In this document: positions 1 through 12,239 of the stretch, piece after piece
How the letters are laid out: every line of letters starts with the position of its first letter
Position numbering within the stretch: the first letter of the stretch is position 1
Position numbers and translations under genes: made by a program
The notes under the pieces: generated by a model
Database searches by the model: none
What the model was told of the DNA's origin: nothing
Seen by the model: the letters and a program-made list of their open reading frames with translations, nothing else
NCBI GenBank assembly: GCA_039566865.1
Contig: CM076948.1
Span: forward strand, 19,851,001 to 19,915,000
DNA: 64,000 nt
Origin: Aurelia coerulea
Taxonomy: Eukaryota > Cnidaria > Scyphozoa > Semaeostomeae > Ulmaridae
Direction of reading: 5' to 3'

Positions 1-201
1 TTCTCCTCTCCAGATTTTGATTTTCCTTTTAAAGCTGGAGAGGGTTTCTGACTGCTTTATATCTTTGGGAAGTGCCTGCCATAGTCTACACCCACGAAAC
101 GAAAAAAGGTACTCTTGTTTAAAAATCACCAAAAATTGATTATCAAGCCTTTGATAAATTTTCTTTTTGAGTTGTTTTGTCAAAGACCCAAAAATATTCA
201 T
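1..201 (-). pseudogene. C-terminal remnant of a LINE reverse transcriptase
   Basis: Read on the minus strand, this stretch is open to the window edge. It encodes the typical tail of a LINE ORF2 protein: FRGCRLWQALP, then an IK-S-TLSSFKRKIK-WRGE region. The same tail, with GCRLWQLLP, SSFQRKIKTWRGE and a CNCRIC end, recurs on the minus strand at 49202-49465. The rest of the element lies to the left of the window or has been lost. No RT catalytic motifs are present, so this is a fragment and not a working gene. The family assignment (CR1-like) rests on the tail motif only. Confidence 0.6.
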
Positions 202-1067
202 AGATGATATAACGTTTGCCTTTGATACAGCAAGGTAGAAAAATTACACGTTGAAAACCCTTATTTTGAGCTATAGCTTTTAAGCAAAATACTCAGTCTT
301 GCCTAAGGGTCAAAATTTTCAGATTTTAAATCATCATTGAGGTCTGCAATGATGGTGTGCATTCATTTCTGTCATTTATGACCAAACTAGATGCTTTACA
401 TGCACAAAAAGAATTTCATCTGGCAATCATCAGTGCTTTTTGCAGTATTATTCAAAACCAGGTAGTTCTAAAAAGAGCTACATTTGCTAATTTTTCAGTC
501 AATTACAAGATCAGCTCTATATTGGAAAATAATTTGGTCCTTGATATACTTGACAAAAAAAGAAAATCGAAGATCGGCTTTGAAATCAAATTTGGTGATT
601 TTTCAAACGGGAGCAATTTTTATGGGACACCCGGTAGGTCTGGAGATTAGATTTGTGTTATCAGTTGCTATCTTCAAGAAAAAGTTAATCTCGATTATCC
701 GCCCCTCCTAAATCTGTTTTAGGGATTCATGACTCAATATCCTATCTTACTCAACTTGGAGTGGGTCATAGCAAATTAAGCCTTGACAAATTCAAGCACA
801 AGTTTAGGGATACCATAAACCCAATGTGCCCTACTTACGATGGTGTTACGACTACAGTGTACCTTTTGTTGCTTTGCCCTTCATTTGAGGTTCAACATCA
901 AGATCTTCTCGCAGGAGTTACAATTTTGATTTAAAGATCTTTCTAACGAGATTTTGACGTAACTTTTACTATATGGTGACAAAGACCTCTCAAATGACCT
1001 CAACAGAATATACTCCAGTTGACTCTATGATACATCCACAAAATCACTGTAAAAAAGCATACAATTC
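202..1067. other. Non-genic stretch with one solo transposon end
   Basis: No supported gene. At about 618-636 the text TGGGACACCCGG followed by TA looks like an isolated right end of a mariner-type TIR element, since the same terminus occurs inverted at 37738 and, as GGTGTCCC, at 10401 and 41462. A 97-codon frame at 357-650 runs straight through this end and has no recognisable domain. Confidence 0.4.
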
Positions 1068-1245
1068 AAATCTTTCAAAAGGGCATAGGGAAACGCGCAA
1101 ATCTTCCAATTTCACCCTTGCTAGCCAATGATATCGTCGTATTCCGACCACATGACTGAAAATATGGTTTTTGAGCCAAATTTTGCAGTACCTTCACGAA
1201 AATAGAAATGGATATTCGACCAATAAAGATAATAATAATAATGAT

Positions 1246-1280
<35 letters not shown>

Positions 1281-3330
1281 TAATAATGATAAAAACTAAA
1301 CCATCATTCACAAAAAACAGAACATGAAATAAAAGAAATTAAACTGTTTTCATAAAAATACGTTTCGATTAAAAATCTTCATCAGTCTACAACTTTACTG
1401 GGCAGCCGAGAATTTATACAGAAGAAGTTGTTTACAAACAAAAAGTACATAAAAATGTTAAATTTACAATTAAAAGCAATAACATCCTTTCCCACTTATG
1501 CCACTCTACATAATCTTTTTGTCCTTTTTAAATTTGAGAAGTGATTGGAGGCGTTTTAAAGTTCTACTGATTCCTTTGAGGCTACCTTGGCAACTCTGCA
1601 GTCACCCCAAGTGACCCTCCGATAGATTCGCTCGCTGCTAAAACTTTTTTTAGCAATTGCTGAATCCCGGATGGCCTGATAATAATAATAATGATAATAA
1701 TAATAATAATAATGATGATAATAATAATAATAATAATTTATTTAAAGTTGGCGCTACATAGCTATGTACAGTAAAAATTAAAAATAAATACTAAACTAGC
1801 TAATCCAAGCCAACTGCTAAAAACTAATACAAGTCCAAGAAATATATATACATGAATCGATTAAGAGCTGGTTTTGCCACGAATCGATTCTACAGGCCTC
1901 ACTCCAGATTTGTTTTTCTGCATTTGGTTAGTATCTCGTCAGGGATCGGCGTTACATAGAATTTTATTCCTTCGAAAATTGGCCTATGTTCAATAATTTT
2001 CCAGGAACGCTACAAATAAGATACAGCTTTCAAAATTGTATATGTTACGTGAATTATGCTTGGGAATAACATGAAAATATTTGTTTGTGTGATTTTCAAA
2101 ATCCTTGACGAGTTATAGCTATTTATTACCAAGAAAGCTAATGGGCCTACCTTTATCCGCAGCAGAATCCCAGTAATCGGCATCAAATCAGGCTCTTTCA
2201 CAGTAATAACCAGCGGATACATTTACCAATATGGTCACCACAAATCCAATTTCTTTCCATCATTTTATCATCGATAATCTCGATGAAATAGGATAAGATT
2301 GAAAGACGAACCGTCCAGCTACCATTGAAAGTTTTCTTGTTGCAAACACCTTGCAAGACTTCCGTAAAACAAAATGTTTTACAAGGCTTCTTAGGTCTCT
2401 CATATGACAGCAAATTGATACCTTTGAGCCAAGATTGCACACTCCTGAGGGCATTCTATCATAGCAAAATACAGAGAAAACAAAACGTTTCCCAAGAATC
2501 GCAAATCTCTTTGTCACATCGGAAAAGTACATCATTTGTGTAAAGAAATTTCCCCTGCAATCTATTCTCAAAGGTGTGCAATCTATTCTCAAAGGTATCA
2601 TTTTGCTGTGTCATATGGGAGACCTGGGCCTTGCACAACCTTTTGTTTTATGCAAGTCTTCCAAGGTGTTTGCAACAAGAAAATTTTGAATCGACAATAG
2701 TTGGACGGTTTGCTGCCGAGGCTGTGAAATATTATCACATTTTATTAAAATTATTGATGATAAAATGGTGGAAAGAAATTTGATTTGTGATGACCTTATT
2801 GGTAAATGTATCCGCTGGTTATTGCTGTGAAAGAGCCTGATTGAATGCCAATTACTGGGATTCCGCTGCAGATAAAGGTAGGCCCATTAGCTTTCTTCGT
2901 AAATAGCTTTAACTCGTCAAGGATTTTTTTAAATCACATAAACAAACATGTTCATGTTATTCCTAAGCATATTTTCCGTAACATGTGAACTTTTGAAAGC
3001 CATATTTTATTAGTAGCGTTCCTGAAGAATTCTTGAACATAGGCCAATTTTCGAAGGAATGAAATTCGAAGTAACGCCGATCCCTGATGAGATTTAACCA
3101 AATGCGGGGAAAAAATATGGAGTGGGGCCTGTAGAATCAATTAGTGGCAAAACCAGCTATGTACCTTTATTGGTCGAATATCCATTGTTATTTTCGTGAA
3201 GGTACAAGAAAAGTTGTCTCAAAAAAGTTACTTTCAGTCATGTGATCGAAATACGACGATATCATTGGCTAATAAGCGTGAAATTGGAAGATTTTCAGGT
3301 TTCCCTATGCCCTTTTGAAAGGTTTGATTT
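1068..3330. mobile_element. Foldback (palindromic) element, copy A
   Basis: The left part (1068-1230 and 1866-2600) reappears inverted in the right part (2620-3330). For example, the phrase around 1076 with AAAAGGGCATAGGGAAAC returns as its complement near 3300. The centre is near 2600, where the phrase AATCTATTCTCAAAGGT is repeated in tandem. The left arm is split by a microsatellite-bounded insertion (1231-1865). A sister copy lies at 49496-51459, and the ends share the AATCNTCCAATTTCA subterminal phrase with the element at 8405-10391. I found no clean target duplication. No transposase is encoded, so it is presumably non-autonomous. Confidence 0.65.
1231..1865. repeat. TAA microsatellites bounding an insertion, with a LINE-like tail
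   Basis: Two AAT/TGAT-rich microsatellites (about 1231-1290 and 1676-1740) bracket unique AT-rich DNA. The second is followed by TTTATTT and a short unit, GGCGCTACATAGCTATGTAC. A similar layout of trinucleotide repeat, ATTTATTT and unique sequence occurs at 16288 and 42718, and resembles antisense 3' tails of LINEs. The block interrupts the left arm of foldback copy A: the inverted right arm at 3150-3190 reads through the site without it. Confidence 0.5.
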
Positions 3331-3696
3331 GTATCCTTGTTTGGATACGATATTCTAAATCATAGCTTAATTCTTAAATATTACGTCATTAAAAGACAGT
3401 GTTTTCTTCAAAGGAAACAACTGATTTGCTTCAGCTACCATCTTGAAGAAATAAAATTTGAAGTATACATTTGCATGTCAATGATCCAGATCACGACCAT
3501 GACTGAAGGAGATGTCTTAAAGTTTGCAAAATGTTCGTCATAAATTAAGCAAGCTGCTCGACATTGGGTGTCTGCTCATTGTCTAATCAATTTGTGTTAT
3601 ACTGTAACTGTTAGCTACAGTGTAACAAGCCTATGACTGTGTGTCAAGAAGTAAGTAGTACAGTGGGTACAGTGACTGTTGAATTGTAATCTCCAA
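3331..3696. other. Non-genic stretch
   Basis: Nothing recognisable as a gene. It contains a small hairpin around 3596-3630 (ACTGTAAC / TACAGTGTAA) and is otherwise low-complexity AT-rich sequence. Confidence 0.4.
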
Positions 3697-4334
3697 GGGC
3701 GGGCATGTCACACTGGGAAAATGGTCCTACCTTTGTCCGAAAACCGGTAGTTCAAGAAAAGAATTTGCACAACCTTTGTCCCAAAAATTGGTTGTTTTTT
3801 ATGGCAAATTTCCGCTGTTATATTTCTTCAATTTGACGGACAATTTTAACATGATGTATCACTGACGATGTTTGTCCAAAGAACTGGTAGTTTCGACCAA
3901 CTACTGTTCTCGAAAGCAAGTGGTAATTATAGCCATAAAAGTACAAGTGTCCCAAAACCAATTGCCGGACAAAGGTAGGACTGCTTTGGTGAAAAATTGG
4001 AATTTCTGGTCTTTTTTCCGAAAATTTGGCGGACAAAGGTAGAACCGCTTATGCAAAAATTTGAGATACTGGTCTTTTGTGCTTAAATTTCGCGGACAAA
4101 GGTAGAACCAGCTTACAGGTAAACTTTATGATTCTGATGTGATAGAAGGGCAGAAAACTTGATTATTGTGACAAACTGATGGAATAGGAAGATTGATATC
4201 TAAATTTCACCTTTGTCCCAAAAACTGGCTGTTTTGGGCAGGAAAGTCGTACTGTGTGATAAAATAACCGGTTATTTTTCCAGTTTCTTTGGACAAACAT
4301 GGGGTCAAATAGTTTACCCTACTTGCCCGCCCCT
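3697..4334. repeat. TIR element with internal CGGACAAAGGTAG minisatellite
   Basis: GGGCGGGCATGT on the left and its inverted counterpart ACTTGCCCGCCC on the right bound a segment carrying repeats of TTTGTCC...AAAA.TGG and, inverted, CGGACAAAGGTAGRACCGCTT at about 3964, 4031 and 4092. The only flank similarity is AATCTC, too weak to call a target duplication. No coding potential is visible. It lies just downstream of the Ig exon on the minus strand, so it may be intronic in that gene. Confidence 0.5.
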
Positions 4335-4483
4335 GAATCTCTCGGGGATTTTCGTCATGACCAGACAGCTCTTAGGAAACTGCCATTTTTGATTGATATC
4401 ACAACAGTCATTAGTTCTATAAAGCATGACATCTTCCTAAGAATATCATAATAAAAAGATAGTGATAAAGGGAAGAAACTTAC

Positions 4484-4786
4484 ATAAGACATTCAATGTA
4501 GTAACTATGGTTACAGCTGATCCGAAAACCGGTATACCAGTACAATTGATTTTCTTTCCATCCATCGCATAAACTGGGTTAGACAAGTTGTATCTTCCTT
4601 TTGTGATGTAATAGAACCCATCTTGTTGCACAGTTGGTGTTTCTGGGATACCAATCACTCCAGTTTCAGCTGACCATGTGATAGTAGAGGCTGGTCTGCT
4701 TCTTACACTGCACGTCACTTCTGTTGGTGTTCCTTTTATGGCAGTAAATGATCCTTGAATATGGTTTCCACTGATGACTGGAAAGG
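4484..4786 (-). CDS. Immunoglobulin-like domain exon
   Basis: This is one Ig-fold domain of about 100 residues, probably from an extracellular or membrane receptor or adhesion protein. It begins after a minus-strand acceptor (TCTGTTTTAG, complement at 4787-4796) and ends at a GTAAGTTTC donor (4483 downward), with phase 1 on both sides, the usual layout of Ig-domain exons. Visible features are EVTC for the first cysteine, then the tryptophan of STITW about 12 residues later, and DGKKINCTG carrying the second cysteine. N-glycosylation sequons NLS and NCT are present. Its likely partner is the exon at 17467-17844 upstream on the same strand. No start, signal peptide or transmembrane exon was found. 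Gene identity is unknown beyond IgSF. Confidence 0.75.
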
Positions 4787-5098
4787 CTAAAACAGAGGAA
4801 AGCAGTTAGGTCACATGTGTTGACTAGTTTCTAACTCTTTACAAAGTAAATAGATGTTAAAGCCCAATATCCTGTTAATAATCATATTGTTCTCTTAGCC
4901 GTACATGAATCCTTTGACAGGAAAATTACACGTAACCTAAATATGGAATTATGTTTAGTTTAAGAAAGTGGAAAATATATCGAAGATTGGCCTAGCTCGT
5001 TCAGGAAAGCCCCCTAAACAACCTAGAATCATGACCAAAAGTTTCCTAATATTCCTGCCTTACCTAGGTACCTACAGTACAATAAAACCTGCAAAATA
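4787..5098. other. Probable intron of the Ig gene
   Basis: AT-rich sequence with no ORF or repeat that I recognise. It lies immediately upstream (minus strand) of the 4484-4786 Ig exon and includes that exon's polypyrimidine tract. Confidence 0.4.
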
Positions 5099-5520
5099 CA
5101 GAGTGTCCCAAAAAAATTGTGCCCCGTTTGTCTGAAGATTGCGACAAAACGGCAAAAGATTCTCGCCAAATTTTTGCACGATGGTACTCTTCAGATGTTC
5201 AATTAAAGTTTGCTACCATCCCCATGAAAATCCGTTGAAAATGATGGAGCTATGACCTTCAAAAGACCAAATTTGCCCGATCACTGAAACCAGCAGTCGG
5301 CCATTTTGTCTTACTATTTTGCAGCGATAAATAGCTTCATGGATTGAAAATGAAACAGCAGCCTCCAATGTCATAGTTCTCGTGAAAATTCCGATGATCC
5401 TCAGAGAGTTCCACTATTTCTGACCTCACAGAAATGATTTCTTACCTCACGTGAAGATACTTATCACTGCAAAATAGTAAGACAAAATGGCCGACCGCTG
5501 GTTTCAGTCATCAGGCAAGA
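5099..5520. mobile_element. Truncated mariner-type palindromic MITE
   Basis: It starts TA|CAGAGTGTCCCAAAAAAAT and continues GTGCCCCGTTTGTCTGAAG. This left half matches the fuller copy at 41462-42104. The sequence is lost after the phrase GTTTCAGTCATCAGGCAA, where the other copy continues into its right arm. Expected ends of this class carry TA target duplications. Only the left TA is intact here. Confidence 0.6.
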
Positions 5521-5768
5521 TTATTAAAATGGAAAATTTCTTCTGAATAATAAAGTGAAATTTTCAAATGGAGGTTCATTAATTTTTTCATGTTTCAGTT
5601 CTCGTCTCCATGCACACTTCTGCACAAACTTATGCATTTGAAAATAAAACTTCATCACAAAGTGTTCAGCCAAAATGAAACAAGAATATGTTTGGGGTTC
5701 TCCTGTAAGAAATCTTTCTAAAATCAGGCTGAGAAGCTTTCTTTCTTGTATGAAATATTTACACCCAG

Positions 5769-6760
5769 AAGCGTCGTGGCTGGGGGGGCAGGGGGGCACG
5801 TGCCCCCCTAGTGTCTGAAATTCGTATATTTATCGGAAATTCGGATTTCTGTCGGAAATTTGGAAATTTTACGGAAATTCGGAAATTTTTCCGAAATTTC
5901 TCATCTGTATGAATGGAAGCCTAGCTACTATCACGACCCTATTTACTAAAGAATTTTTAACAAGAGGGGCATTTTCCGACAGTCTGAGGGAGGTCATATA
6001 GAAAAAATTTCCTGGGTGCCAGAGCCTTCGTTTGTCGAAATATGGTCCTCGGGATTCCTTTAAAACCGAAGAGAAAATAGCTGGGTTTAGGTTGGGTAAG
6101 AATTTTCCGAGAAAGGTCAAATCTTCTATTTTAGCACTGGTAAATATGGAATCAAGGGATGTATTTTAAGCCAAAGTAAAGGATGCTTCTTCAAAAATGT
6201 TCCTCGTGCTCCGATTTATAGGAGAACTGTCACGAAGCTATCAAGGTTTCCTTGTCGCTAATGGCAGGCATGATATTGGGAGATGCATTCTAAGCTAAAG
6301 TAAAGGTTATTTCTTCGAAAATGTTCTTTGTGCTCCGATTTAAAGGATAATGGTAACAAAACTATCGAGGTTTCCTGCTCGTTGCTAATGGCAGGTATGA
6401 TATTGAGAGATTCATTCAGAGATGCATTCTAAGCCAAAGTAAAGGATCTTCTTCAAAAATTTTCCTCGCGCTCCGATTTATAGGAGAACTGTCACGAAGC
6501 TATCAAGGTTTCCTTGTCGCTAATGGCAAGCATGATATCGGGAGATGCATTCTAAGCCAAAGTAAAGGATGCCTTTTCAAAAATTTTCCTCGTGCTCCTA
6601 TTTACAGGTGAACTGTCACGAAGCTACTAAGGTTTCCTTGTCGCTAATGATAGAAATGATATTGGGAGATGCATTCTAAGCCAAAGTAAAGGGCGTGGCC
6701 CCAAAAATTTTCCATTTCAATGCTCCAACCTACTTAATTTACCCTGGCCATGCCACTGAT
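5769..6760. repeat. Element with roughly 125-bp tandem units and G/C-hairpin ends
   Basis: The left edge is a G-run/C-run hairpin (GGGGGGCACGTGCCCCCC, about 5794) preceded by GTCGTGGCTGGGG. The right edge is TGGCCATGCCACTG, roughly its inverse. Inside are about five imperfect units of about 125 bp, each containing AGATGCATTCTAAGCCAAAG, TTCCTCG.GCTCC and GAACTGTCACGAAGCTA. Inverted relatives of the unit occur at 21340-21660 and 59266-59700, so this is a dispersed repeat that amplifies internally. Open frames across it have no recognised domain. Confidence 0.6.
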
Positions 6761-7762
6761 TGTGGCACGCTCTATTCCCATATAGTTATAGCGAACTAAT
6801 GTATTATTGCTTCGATTGAATACCAGATCAGGGTCTTGCTATCTCTGTCTGAAAATCTTTTTTTGTAACCAAACTGCGCATGCGCATGATGACGTCATTG
6901 GTTTTGACATCATCATTCGTCGGAAAATCAGCAAGTTGTGCCCCCCCCCCCTGTCAATTGGTACCCACGAGGTCCCTGTTTACACCATTATAAATACACC
7001 ATACATTACAACCACACCATTACACCATTTGTAAATAAAAAATCGGCCTGAGGTTTCTTAAAAAGTGGTTTTATTTCGCGAGTCCTTACTGTAAATCTTT
7101 GAAATGTTTCAGTACATGTTCTCCCTTTGAGTCTCTGCAAGCATAACTGAACAATTCTAGGATCACACTTGCAAACAATGTTCTGGTTCAATATTTATTG
7201 TATGGTAATGAAGAAATTTCTAACGAAGTGAATCAAAGTATACTCGAACAGCCTCTAAGTTTCATCCACAAAACAGGTTGGCTTGGATAACTTCAAATTT
7301 TAATTTTACGCCACACAGCCACTATGTACACTCTTTCCCCGTTTCTTTTGTAAGTCTGGTTCACATTTGATATTAGGCACATCAAGGGTGAAAGAAAATT
7401 CATCCACACAAAATCGACTGTATTTCAGACCATCGATATTGCGAAATCAGAAACCCTGATCTGACAGCATATGCGCTATGTGTTGAGTGGTGGGGACTCT
7501 GGAGGGGGATCATTAGCGTTAGCAACTGCTGTCGTTGTTGTTCTCTCGTCCGGGGTTCCTATTGTTCAGCATCATGCTACTATGCTGGCCTGACATCCAA
7601 TGTGAAACGGATTCTAGTACTTATAGTCATTGTCTTTTGCTGCTTGTGGTCCCGTCCCTGTAGAGTTGTATGGTTTGTAAAGTATGGTTTGGGTACTTGC
7701 ACATTTTAACGATAAATTTGATACTATAATTTTCGACGAATGGAGAAAAATGGAAAAATTGA
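6761..7762. other. Non-genic stretch
   Basis: No supported gene. It contains a C-run (about 6940-6951), a short ACACCATTACA-type tandem at 6982-7030, and otherwise unique AT-rich DNA. Because it lies between two same-strand Ig exons it may be intronic. Confidence 0.35.
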
Positions 7763-7834
7763 GGTGAGACCGAGATTTGAACTCGGGGCCTTCTGCTTTC
7801 ATGACAGACGCTCTACCAGTTGAGCTATCTCACC
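7763..7834 (-). tRNA. tRNA-like sequence, probably a SINE head or tRNA pseudogene
   Basis: On the minus strand a 72-nt segment folds as a cloverleaf. The acceptor arm GGTGAGA/TCTCACC pairs perfectly over 7 bp. The D arm is GCTC...GAGC, the A box TAGCTCAACTGGTAGAGC is near consensus, and the B box is GAGTTCAAATCTC. The anticodon loop reads CATGAAA, so position 33 is A and not the universal U, and a TGA anticodon would need a serine-type long variable arm that is absent. No 3' CCA or terminator-like T-run follows directly. I therefore favour a pol III-derived pseudogene or SINE head over a working tRNA. Confidence 0.45.
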
Positions 7835-8404
7835 ATGCGAATACGTGTACGCACGGATCATAGATATCCATACTGGTGTGGTGACGTAATCTCTGTTATG
7901 TCTGGCCTGCGTGACTAAGTGATGTCCAAAACGCAGGTTGGCGCGCTGCCTTCGACTTGACCAGAAATCACAACACCTTAACACCTTAACATTTGTTTGT
8001 AAAGTAAATAGAAAGTTTAGTAGGATGTAGATTTAGCATGTATTGTATCATTTTTAAATGAATAAAAAAAACACTAGCAAACAAAGGTTATTGCTAATAC
8101 TGCATTGCATAAAAACCAACATTTTGAAAATCGTTAATAAATTCTATTCTTTAAAGTGGTCATTGTGGCATTGCTTCAATGTAAGTCTAAATATGGGGTC
8201 GGGGTTTCATGCTTGGCTTAGGTTTTTTACCTTTGGTATCCCTGCTTTACTGGGGAGGAGCACAATGTATGTTCATTCAGGTATTTTTAGTCAAGTGATT
8301 GGCATCAGTCGATGTCACGTAGGTTTTCACATGGTATCATGTCATACCATCAGGTATTGCCCAATCAAGTTTTATGTTCTAAATTGGCTGTCCTTATTTG
8401 GATA
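7835..8404. other. Non-genic stretch
   Basis: No gene or known repeat recognised. Its last nine bases (ATTTGGATA, 8396-8404) are the left target duplication of the adjacent foldback element. Confidence 0.4.
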
Positions 8405-10391
8405 AAGATAAGGCTCAAATCCTTACTGGTTGCCAGAGCATGCGGAAATCATCCAATTTCATGCTTGTCAGCCAATGAGATCACCGCTTTCTAGCCCCTG
8501 GAGACAAAATCGGTCGTTTGAGGTAAATTTTCTAGTACCCTCACTAAAACTGAAATGGATGCTAGAATACTTCAGTTATTCGCAATTTTTTTGATAAATC
8601 AGTTGTATGTCCGTCCAGAGTTGTTTACATGTTTAGGCACATAGCTCGTTTGGGGCCGGAGCTGCGTTCATTTTCCGGTCGAAGAATATTGACCTTCGTT
8701 GAAATATCTATAGAAATCGCTACAAATGAGATATACAGATAAGAATTTCAGCAATTATGCATACTGACCTCAGCAATAACCCAAACTCCTTTACTGCTAT
8801 CATGTCTCAAAATTGGAGGCAATTTCTAATGCTTGTCAGCCAATGAGTACCCTCACTAAAACTTTCAGTTATTCGCAATTTTTTTTGATAAATCAGTTGT
8901 GGGGATGTCCGTCCAGAGTTGTTTACATGTTTAGGCACATAGCTTGTTTGGGGCCGGAGCTGCGTTCATTTTCCGGTCGAAGAATATTGACCTTCGTTGA
9001 AATATATATAGAAATCGCTACAAATGAGATATACAGATAAGAATTTCAGCAATTATGCATACTGACCTCAGCAATAACCCAAACTCCCTTACTGCTATCA
9101 TATCTCAAAATTTGAGGCAATTTCTAATGATTTCTGGTAGAGATATCATTTGGGCCTAAGCTTATCCTCGCTTAAAAACTCATTCCATTGCACTTAAAAA
9201 GTAATGGTAACATTCTAAAGCTGAATAATGCACTTACCCATGACTCAGAAACCAGTTTGACTTCGTTTGCCTTTTTTACATTAGCAAATTTTTATAAGAA
9301 ACGACCAGTTGTGGGTGAATTGCAAAAACTTTCCTCGGTCCATATTTTTATCTGCACAGTCTATCCGCTTCAAACAACAAACAGTGAACTTTGTACCATA
9401 AAAGTCTTGCATCACAAAACATTCCTATAGAAGGATTCCATGCGCCTTAGCGAGGCACTCGTGAATTGTTTTCACGCACCTTGGTTCAATCAGTCAATGC
9501 AAACAAACAAAAGAGCAAAACCGGGTATCTTTTTAGCGAACCCAAAATAAAGTTTTGTTCTTTTTATGTTTTGCATTGATTGAAATAAGAACGAAAAGAA
9601 CGAAATGCGTGAATACAATTCACGAGTGCCTCGCTAAAGCGCATGGAATCGTTCAAAAGGAATGTTCTGTGATGCAAGACTTTTATGATACAATGCCAAA
9701 GTTCACTGTTTGTTGTTTGAAGCGGAGAATCTGTGTAGAGAAAAATATGGACCGAGGAAAGTTTTTGCAATTCGCCCACAACTGGTTGTTTCTTACAAAA
9801 ATTTGGCAAATTAAAGAAGGCAAACGAAGTCAAACTGGTGTCTGAGTCATGGGTAAGCGCATTATCTGGCTCAAGAACTTTACCATTACTTTTTAAGTGC
9901 AATGGAATGAGTTTTATGCGAGGACAAGCTTAGGCCCAAATGATGTCTCTACCAGAAATCGTTAGAAATTGCCTCCAATTTTGAGATATGATAGCAGTGA
10001 AAGAGTTTCGGTTATTGCTCAGGTCAGTATGCGTAATCGCTGAAATTCTTATCTGTATATCTCATTTGTAGCGATTTCTATAGATATTTCAACGAAGGTC
10101 AATATTCTTCGACCGGAAAATGAACGCAGCTCCGGCCCCAAACGAGCTGTGTGCCTAAACATGTAAACAACTCTGGACGGACATCCCCACAACTGATTTA
10201 TTAAAAAGAATTGCAAATAACTGAAGTATTTTAGCATCCATTTCAGTTTTAGTGAGGGTACTAGAAAATTTACCTCAAACGACCGATTTTGTCTCCAGGG
10301 GCTAGAAAGCGGTGATCTCATTGGCTGACAAGCATGAAATTGGATGATTTCCGCATGCTCTGACAACCAGTAAGGATTTGAGCCTTATCTT
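8405..10391. mobile_element. MULE-type foldback element, copy B (9-bp TSD)
   Basis: The ends read AAGATAAGGCTCAAATCC and, inverted, GGATTTGAGCCTTATCTT. The element is flanked by perfect 9-bp direct repeats ATTTGGATA (8396-8404 and 10392-10400). The arms are near-complete inverted copies (for example TTCCGGTCGAAGAATATTGA at about 8671 and its complement near 10101), meeting near 9550. The left arm also carries an internal direct duplication (8580-8810 and 8865-9110). Open frames on opposite strands at 9188-9430 and 9564-9902 are mirror images of one another and have no domain. A 9-bp duplication is characteristic of Mutator-like elements. The element carries no transposase. Confidence 0.75.
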
Positions 10392-10875
10392 ATTTGGATA
10401 CAAGGTGTCCCAAAAAACATGTGCGCTATTTGAATGGCTGCTGCGAGGCAGCCATAAATCCACTTTCTTCCGTTCTTAAGATTTTTGATAGAAGAGACTT
10501 CATCTTGAATTTGACACCAAGTTTGAATAAATCTGACAAGTAGCTGCTGATCTATGGAGCAAGAAGGTCAAAACCATTAGGCTGCCTCAAAACCAGAGGA
10601 TTCATTAATATTCTCCATATTATGTTAAAATCAAAGAAATCGATTGGAAAAGGCAAACCTAGCCCGGTTTTTTCTAATGTTCGCAATTGAAACAGATTGT
10701 CATGAATTGGATTTGGTGATAACCAAGAGCATTGAACATAGCTAGAGTTGCTAGAAATGGTGATGTGGAACATAAGTGCTGGAGGCTATGACATGCGTCC
10801 ATCAGTTATTTTGCTTCTCAAAAGTGATAAAGTCGTTTTAAGGTAACTCTGCTTTCCGCTCTAGTGCACAGCAAG

Positions 10876-11991
10876 ATGCCGTTTCGCAAAACCACTCTCC
10901 TCAGAAAACAGTTAATTTCTCCAATATTATTCGGCCTATCGAAAAGCGGTAAAAAGGATGTTGTTCTGTATAATCTGGGCAATCGAAAAATGTATAAATC
11001 GCAATGTTTCCGTCAACCCTGGCTTCGAAAATCCTAGTTCAAATCTTTTTGCTAATTTCAGAAAAGTGGATTTACCTCCAAAACCACTCGAAACATGTTC
11101 GATTTTTTTTCGTTCCATCTTTAGCTAGGTTGTTGATCTACAACTTTGCCAAGTCTGATTGAAAAAGCTAGGCTAGATTTCCTGCAATCGAATTTCGTAT
11201 TTCTGTTTACTTTTCGACAGCGAAATGGAGAAACCTTGGTCAACAGATTACCATGCTATGAAGCACACTGGCAAAAGCTCAGGCTTGAAATAACTTTCAG
11301 AGGTTTTTCCATTGGCAAACAAATGAACGTCATCTTTCGGGAATGCCATACGCAGGTCTCAAAAGACACCCATAGTGCGCTTGTAAAAGTATCACTTGCA
11401 TCTATTGATTAAAAAGTACCGAGTTTTACCAGCAACTTCACGAAACCATGCTTTGGGTGTCTTTCGAGACTTTCGTAAGCATTCACAGATTATCAATTTC
11501 TTTTAGAGTGCACAATGAGCATAGATCTTAGATCAAGAACTAATTTTTTTGCAAAAACATTCTGCGGGCGTTGAAATCGTTCTGCATGGGCTAAACTGTT
11601 GACCAACGCCTTTCCCCTTCGATGTCTAAAAGTAAACAGAAATGTAAAATTCGATTGCAGGAAATCTAGCCTAGCTTTTTCAATCAGACTTGGCAAAGTT
11701 GTAGATCAACTACTTAGCTAAAGATGGAGCGAAAAAAAATCGAAACTTTTTCGAGTAGTTTTAGAGGTAAATCCACTTTTCTGAAATCAGCAAAAAGATT
11801 TGAGCAAGGATTTGCGAAGCCAGGGTGGACGGAAACATTGCGATTTATACATCTTTCGATTGTCCAGATTATATAGAACAACATCCTTCTTACCGCTTTT
11901 CGATAGACCGAATGATATTGGAGAAATTAACTGTTTTCTGAGGAGAGTGGTTTTGCGAAACGGCATCTCACTGTGCACTAGAGAATATGGA
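10876..11991. repeat. Inner palindrome 1
   Basis: CAAGATGCCGTTTCGCAAAA (about 10873) returns inverted at about 11952-11970, and CTGATTGAAAAAGCTAGGC (about 11155) returns inverted near 11672. The arms are about 450-500 bp around a unique spacer near 11400. It contains no coding domain, although mirrored frames occur in both arms. Confidence 0.6.
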
Positions 11992-12239
11992 CACTAAATC
12001 CCAACTGGCTGACGAGCTTGGCACGTGACACGCTCTAGAACCAATCAATGTAGCGGAAATTTGAAGAGTCAAATTTACGTCGTTTTGGACGATTTTACCA
12101 CCCTCTCCCAAAAAATGATTGTACGGAAGGAAAATTAAGATTTTCAAAACATTTCTTCGCAGACATTTTCCCAATGCTTGAATACATACCTGTTCACAGG
12201 GGTTAAGGATTATGTCAAAATCTGGTGAAATGCCAAAGT

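Noticed and set aside
1075..1311. Minus-strand ORF rich in isoleucine
   Set aside because: It is translation of an AAT/TAA microsatellite.
9188..9902. Mirror ORFs on opposite strands encoding similar peptides (80 and 112 codons)
   Set aside because: They are the two arms of a palindromic element with 9-bp TSD. The peptide has no domain, and similarity follows from the DNA palindrome.
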